NCBI GenBank assembly: GCA_025331125.1
Contig: JAOALB010000176.1
Coordinates: 36,989-100,988, forward strand
Origin: Mycogone perniciosa
Taxonomy: Eukaryota; Ascomycota; Sordariomycetes; Hypocreales; Hypocreaceae
Direction of reading: 5' to 3'
Length of the DNA: 64,000 nucleotides
In this document: one piece after another, positions 58,721 to 64,000 of the stretch
Position numbering within the stretch: position 1 is the stretch's first letter
How the letters are laid out: each line of letters opens with the position of its first letter
Translations under genes and position numbers: made by a program
Notes under the pieces: model-generated
What the model was told of the DNA's origin: nothing
The model's database searches: none
The model's input: the letters and a program-made list of their open reading frames with translations, nothing else

Positions 58721-59889
58721 GTATAACCTTGTTATCTTAATAGTAGTAAAAGTAAAAGTATAGACTACTATAAAAGCATTTATAGTAGAAGTTAATATAA
58801 AATTAATAGTAAATATAATTACTTAAAAATAATAATACTATAATAAATTACTTTTCAAGGGTAATTATAATTATATTTAATAAAAAAGGTATTTTATTTT
58901 TATAACTTTATTATTAATTAATAAAAGTATATTATAACGGGAATATATTAAAAGTATAATATTTATAATAGCTATATTAATATTAATATTATTAATACTA
59001 CTACTTTAAACTTTAAATATTATAATAATATTATTAATAATTAAAATAAAGTAAAAAATAAAGTTAAAAGGCAGTTAATATATTTTTTTCAACTATTTAA
59101 AATTAATTTATTTACTTAAAAAGCTTTATAATTTAATTTTCTATTATTATAAATTAATAATAACTATATAATTTCCATTTCCTTTACCTTTAGAATATAT
59201 AACAAATAGTGTATTATTGTCCCTTTCCTTCCTTCCTTCCTCTCTTTCTCCTTTACCTATACTTTATATATTATTTTATTATAAAATATTAATATATATT
59301 TACAATAAAAAAGCTTTTAATTAAAAGAAAAAGGCTTTAAAAATGCAGCTAGTTCATTATAATAGTATAAATAAACTAAAATAGTAGTTTATAAAGTATT
59401 AAAAAGAGCTTGATTAATTAAAGGGAATATTAAGTTAAATAAACTTAAAACTTACTATTTATTAATACTTATTTATATTAAAAAGTATTTTCTTTATATA
59501 TAGTAGGTATAAGTTATTATATATATTATATAAGTAATATATTAAACTATATAATTGCTTATAATATATACACTTTACCTTTTTATTGATATTAGCAATA
59601 TATATCTATATATATATATATTTAGTAAGGCTATTATACTATATTCTTTACTAAAATTAACCTTTATAACCTATTTCTCTATACTTTATATAGCTATACT
59701 ATACCTTACTATAAAATCCTTTAATTAATTATTAAAAAGTAATTATTATCTTAAAAGTAATTATTATATTAAAACCAATTATTTATATATTTATAACTTT
59801 AAAATATATAATTATTTATTTAATTACAATACTATTACAGTAATTATAGTAATATTCACTACAATATTAGTAATTACATATAAATCTAT

Positions 59890-60087
59890 TTTATATATAT
59901 ATATAACTAGCTTAGCATTAATTTAAGATAGTTATTTAAACAGTAATTAACAATTGCAGTTCCTAGAACCATATATTTTATAGAATTGTAACTATATTAA
60001 CCTGCTTGGTATTTATCTTTAACCTCTCTGTTAATATAAACCCACCAACCTTGCTTTATCCCTTGAGAATCAACCCGGATCGTTACA
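59890..60087 (+). mobile_element. LTR copy 2, right-hand part only
   Basis: From about 59890 it matches the second half of copies 1 and 3 in order: TATATAACTAGCTTA, TAGTTATTTAAACAGT, TTTTATAGAATTGTAACTAT, TTATCTTTAACCTCTCTG, and the terminus GGATCGTTACA at 60077-60087. The left half is not recognisable. Confidence 0.7.
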
Positions 60088-60168
60088 AGTAGGGGGTAGA
60101 GGATCTGCTGTTCTGAATACCTCCTTATTCCCAGGGTTATCTTTCTTTAACTATTCTTCGCAGTAGTG

Positions 60169-61148
60169 CTAATAATTGTTGCCCAGAGGCACAGAAGGAT
60201 GTCCCCAATCATACTCAAATCGATCCCAACCCCCGTATCCCAACTCACTGGCCATATGGAGGTTATAAATAACCATATCATAATGCCCATTTGCAGGTGT
60301 CGTGCCGCCGCAGACATCGCCGCCTATCGCCACATTCAGCAGAATCGTCATATCTCGAATAGGACGGGTACCAGCTGGAATCTCACCCTTCATAACGGGT
60401 CTACCATCAATATACCAGATCATCCTTCCCTGACCGGGTTCACCGTTTGGCTGCTCCCAGGCAAAATCGTAGCGCACCGGGCGACAGTGCATGTCAGGAA
60501 TGCGAGTGCTCAGCACTCTATGCTTTTCCGGTTCGTCGTGGAAACCCCAGTGAAGACAGGAATGGTTCTCATGGTCACCATTCCATGTTTCTGCGATGTC
60601 AATCTCACCATCCCTAGGCCAGGAAAAGGGCTCTTGAGGCAGAAGCCAGAAAGCGGGCCAGATGCCCTCGGCGCAGGGTGACAGTATAACGGCGGTGAGG
60701 ACGCCTTTGTCGCGGGCTAAAGTCTGCTTGCTGACTAGGCGAGCTGAGGTATACTGATGTTCTGGCGAAGATGCGGCAGTGTTGGTAATGGCTCGGAGGA
60801 CCAGCATGCCATCGGGCGTGCTATATATATATGATCAGAAACGAGCGGACCCCACGGCCCCGAATAGACTGCAACCTACTGAAAGACATTCTGTGGTTCC
60901 GCAGTGTAGAACTGCAGCTCCTGGTTCCCCCACCCATCAGGGCCGTTCCCCAGCTTTGCATCCCACTCATGGCTGATCGTAACATCGGAATGGAGTTGTG
61001 GCTGCCAATACACCTCACCACAGAAAGGGAGCTGAGAGGACGGATGTGGCTGCGGCTGCGGTGGCGGCGGTTGAACTTCCGGTTCCGGCTCAGAGACCAA
61101 GCTGTCCCATTCTTGTTTAAGGCGCTTGAGGTGTTCTTTCCACGGCAT
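60169..61148 (-). CDS. GH16 family endo-beta-glucanase-like enzyme
   Basis: Two exons (61148-60880, 60820-60169) join in phase across a 59-base intron to 306 residues. The N-terminus is charged (MPWKEHLKRLKQEWDSLVSE) with no signal peptide, followed by a Pro/Gln-rich linker (EVQPPPPQPQPHP). The GH16 domain then shows ISHEWDAKLGNGPDGWGNQE, ELQFYTAEPQNVFHTPDGML, GIWPAFWLLP, the catalytic GEIDIAETWNG with both Glu residues, and YDFAWEQPNGEPGQGRMIWY. It ends NVAIGGDVCGGTTPANGHYD. GH16 enzymes of this type hydrolyse beta-1,3 or mixed beta-1,3-1,4-glucans. The missing signal peptide suggests intracellular use, an unrecognised upstream exon, or a lost start. The gene ends 81 bases from LTR copy 2. 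Confidence 0.85.
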
Positions 61149-62150
61149 TATGTCTCACTAGGACAAGTAGGCAATGGTACTTTTGTAGATGTAATTGCTA
61201 TGAGGCATATTGACACATATGGCAAAGAAAATACATTATATGTGCTCAAAGTTAGCCCTTGATGACGTGTAAATAGCTTGGCATAACGTCATAAAGTTGG
61301 TCAGAACTTCCTTTGCGGGTGAAAAATTACTATAAGCCTGCAACTCAGATAGATGTGTAGTAATAATGACGAGTAGAATAAATCGAAGCAGAAATTGAAC
61401 TACGGAAAATGTTAGAATGGGGGAAATGGTCGTTTAAGCGCCGTAACGCTGGTTCCAGTAGGGTTTTCCTCCTTGCACGTGGGTGTACTCCGTATGCAAA
61501 GTATTTGCCAGAAATCTAACACCACTTTAAGCCCCGCAACCACTATTACTGGCACCAGTCCCAGCACAGAAATGTGCACTCGAAGATCCAAAGCAAGGAT
61601 CCGGACAAGTTATATTCCTCACACTGAACTGTATGTATATTGAGTTGATTATACGCCACTCAGCTATAGAAACTGACACGGCTCTTCCTTGCCATCCTTA
61701 CTGGTTTACATTGTGGGCCTGCACCCATGCAAAATGGCCCATTAGTTTTAGGCATTAATGGTCTTAGTGCTTCGTCTGCCTGGACAACCCCAGCCATAGC
61801 TCTGGGTATGCTCGGTCGGAGATAAAGGCCGGAATCAAAGCTTCCCCTCATATTAGCCCTTTCAGAGTAATGAGGCTCACCCAATCGATTAGATGCACGA
61901 AAGCCAGGGCATTACTGGTCCCTAAAGGTCGGCCATGGCCTTATACCGCCTTATAATAGTAGCAGTAGGCCTGTAAGAATGCCTTGGAGAAAGTGGAGAA
62001 GTGGGGAAACTGGCCAACAACAAGGTATATCGGGGAGTATTTATTCAGACGGCTACTGGCTGTTTTTCTCATGCCTCACAGTATTCCTTGACTTTTGGGG
62101 AAATCGCCGCTCCAGTAAGTCTGCTCTTTAGTTCCTCGTCCGTATCGAAA
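61149..62150. other. Intergenic region between GH16 and DUF4246 genes
   Basis: A divergent spacer of 1 kb. It has normal composition despite its transposon-rich setting. TACTCCGTATGCAAAGTA lies near 61487. No gene is supported. Confidence 0.45.
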
Positions 62151-63190
62151 ATGCCCGCCTACCCTGGCCTCGGTCTGCCGCTCCGTCACCTCAAGCAAGG
62201 TAGACAGAACTACGACCACTACCCCATCGGTATCCATGCCAATTGCTCCGGTTCTGACTCAGAAATGATTCTCATCAGAGAACTTGCTATGATGATTGTC
62301 ATGGATCACCTGACCGATAAGCCCGACTTCCACATCAAGGTGTTTGATGAAGCCATTACCAGCAAGTGGAGTGACGACGCTCTTGCTCTGCCACTGGACC
62401 AATGGTATAATGAAATCGTCGCAGGAAAAGACCATCGGATGTTTGAATATGATGAAAATGGAGAGAAATGGTACTATCCTAAGAAGCTTCGTTTGATTTC
62501 GATAGAGGGTGTCTGGAATATGTGAGTGATATGTATATACTCCCCTAGTCCTATTACATCTGGCTGACTTGCAAGCTAGTGCATCCAAGAGCTACGCGCC
62601 AAGGCAGAGTTCTACAAAAAGACAGGCCTGGTCCCAACACTGGACCCTTCAGCATCTGTGGTCAAGTCTGACACGTTTGTGGATCAGTCATTGCATGATG
62701 CGCTGCGTGCTGCCTTTTGCAACCTCCAGGACGACCAAATAGCTAATCCTGATTGGCATCCCCGTACTAATAAGAAAGTCCAAGACCTTATTCACCCTTC
62801 CCTCTATCCCCTTATCTGTGGCAGGACTCGGGTATTCGATAATGAGGTTATTGGAGTTAAGAATGCCATTGACAAGTGGGCTGGAAAGTGTGATGTTATC
62901 CCCTATATTAAAGATAATAAGCTAACGACAGACTTTCGCTATAAAGTCACGATCGGCAGTATTGATATTAAACCATCATTCTGGTTAACCAAATATCAGT
63001 GGCTGCCGTCCAATATCAAACTCTAAGATAATAGGAGTATGAAATTTACTACCTATATTAATAATCTTTACACCAATAAGTATCGCAATATCTATACCAC
63101 TATTGAGAAGCTTATTAAGAAGGCATTTCCTGCTTGGAATCTCTGCTTAGCGCAGTATTATAACTATAAATACATAGGTGATAGTAGAAT
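62151..63190 (+). pseudogene. DUF4246 family gene, broken and 3'-truncated
   Basis: From the ATG at 62151 the frame reads YPGLGLPLRHLKQGRQNYDH, RELAMMIVMDHLTDKPDFHI and KVFDEAITSKWSDDA, the start of fungal DUF4246 proteins. After a likely intron around 62522-62579, whose junction does not keep phase cleanly, it continues CIQELRAKAEFYKKTGLVPT, IHPSLYPLICGRTRVFDN and FWLTKYQWLPSNIKL. A TAA follows at 63024-63026. Beyond it, in the same frame, codons still match the family: MKFTTYINNLYTNKYRNIYT, TIEKLIKKAFPAWN and RIEPRFP, then a further stop. The stop TAA could come from CAA. Normal members are about 500-700 residues, so the last third is missing. Decay next to LTR copy 3 fits RIP leakage or relaxed selection. 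The molecular function of the family is unknown to me. Confidence 0.8.
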
Positions 63191-63628
63191 AGAGCCACGA
63201 TTCCCTTAACCAGAGAATCCAGAGTAGGTTACTGCGATATTTATAAGTAAAGAGGAATATTAACCTATAAACTTAGCGATATAGAGCGCTTAAACTAGAG
63301 TCTGTAATTTAAAGATTTCGAATTACCCTAGATTTCTAAACCTAAAGTCAGATCTAGGGAAAAGACCAAAATTCCCTCCTATAACATTAGGTCTTGGCAC
63401 CTTATATTAACATTTTCGCACGCAATACCACCAAACTACTAACAGCACTAAACCACTACTCGCAATAGCCTTAAAGTCTATAAACAGCAGTTCATTTAAC
63501 TCAAGGGAGTATATATCTAGGAAAATATAATAAAAGGCAAGGAATATTATTTTCATTAAAGTAGAAATAAATCTCTGTATTAATGCTATTAATATTAAGC
63601 TTAGCCTATTATTAAGGGAAGGCCAGTA
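63191..63628. other. Degenerate sequence between DUF4246 relic and LTR copy 3
   Basis: The sequence is moderately A/T-rich and has no open frame. It may be the remaining decayed 3' part of the DUF4246 gene, but I cannot align it by eye. Confidence 0.4.
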
Positions 63629-64000
63629 TGTTACGACCCGACCAGGCCAAGACCCGGGTCAAGAGGAAAGTCGGAACGACGGGCCAATAAAAACATGATC
63701 ACTAGGGTATATACCGAATCGCTAATAATTAGGGACGTATATAAGTGATTATAAACCTTAAATTATTAGGAATATAGCTATATTTCCTGATAATTGTTAT
63801 AACTCTCCTTTATATATATATAACTGGCTTATTACTTATTTAGTATAGTTACTTAAACAGTTGTTAATAATTATATTTACTAGAACTACCTGTTTTATAG
63901 AATCGTAACTATATTACTCTGCCTAGTATTTATCTTTAACCTCTCTGTTAATATAAACCTATAAACCTTAGTTTAACTATTAAGAATTAACCTAGATTAT
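63629..64000 (+). mobile_element. LTR copy 3, cut by window edge
   Basis: It begins TGTTACGACCCGACCAGG, contains the shared blocks TATATATATAACTGGCTTA, TTTTATAGAATCGTAACTAT and TTATCTTTAACCTCTCTG, and reaches AACCTAGATTAT at the window end. It is in the same orientation as copies 1 and 2, about 370 of an expected 400 bases. Confidence 0.75.

Larger units (their letters stand above)
53751..60087. mobile_element. A/T-rich block, probably RIP-mutated LTR retrotransposon DNA
   Basis: Over more than 6 kb the sequence consists overwhelmingly of A and T, dominated by TTAATA, TATTAA, TAAAAG and ATATTA. Both strands lack open frames of even 60 codons. This is the look of repeat-induced point mutation, which turns C to T mainly in CpA of duplicated DNA in Pezizomycotina. 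LTR-like copies lie at 54344-54743 and at the right end (to 60087), and a third starts at 63629. Internal polyprotein genes cannot be recognised. Several nested elements are possible. No clear target-site duplication was found: the left flank is TATAA and the right AGTAG. Confidence 0.8.

Noticed and set aside
53751..60087. Possible mitochondrial DNA insertion, suggested by the extreme A/T content
   Set aside because: No mitochondrial gene, tRNA or rRNA sequence is visible, and LTR-like ends and C-depletion on both strands fit RIP better.
60831..61262. 143-codon plus-strand frame
   Set aside because: It is antisense to the first exon of the GH16 gene, whose splice junction and catalytic motifs are clear.

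Overview
The window is nuclear DNA of a filamentous ascomycete (Pezizomycotina). Genes are split by short introns of about 50-100 bases with GTRNGT donors and YAG acceptors. The gene families are typical of moulds: two Zn2Cys6 regulators, GT32 and GT64 glycosyltransferases, GH88 and GH16 hydrolases, DUF3659/LEA-like and DUF4246 proteins. A roughly 6 kb extremely A/T-rich block with no long open frame looks like RIP-mutated transposon DNA. I cannot fix the genus from the sequence. No rRNA, tRNA or CRISPR array was found.

Layout. 0-11.5 kb: the 5' end of an oleate delta-12 desaturase gene (minus), a decayed coding-like block, a membrane-anchored methyltransferase, a GT32 and a GT64 glycosyltransferase. 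11.6-20.5 kb: a cluster of unusual low-complexity genes. Two small paralogs flanking a membrane-anchored protein share an almost identical alternating-hydrophobic C-terminus; next come a small DUF3659 protein and a 1190-residue LEA-like protein with 12 DUF3659 repeats. 21-23 kb: an intact DJ-1/Hsp31-type gene and a decayed ADP/ATP carrier pseudogene. 25-32 kb: a Zn2Cys6 regulator and an M1 aminopeptidase. 32.8-45.9 kb: secretory lipase, a frameshifted Cys-rich remnant, a bacterial-type anhydro-N-acetylmuramic acid kinase, an MFS transporter, a GH88 gene broken by one in-frame stop, and an alpha/beta hydrolase. 46.7-49.8 kb: a divergent pair, mitochondrial sulfide:quinone oxidoreductase and persulfide dioxygenase, which form consecutive steps of H2S oxidation. 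50.3-53.1 kb: a divergent pair, short-chain dehydrogenase and Zn2Cys6 regulator. 53.7-64 kb: RIP-like A/T-rich DNA with three related LTR copies, enclosing a GH16 gene and a broken DUF4246 gene.

Shared themes are inference: stress protection (LEA-like cluster, DJ-1), sulfide detoxification (SQR with persulfide dioxygenase), and gene decay toward the right-hand, transposon-rich end. Short TACTCCGTA/TACGGAGTA motifs are scattered through the intergenic DNA. Exon limits given below were derived by reading splice sites and checking reading-frame continuity by hand.
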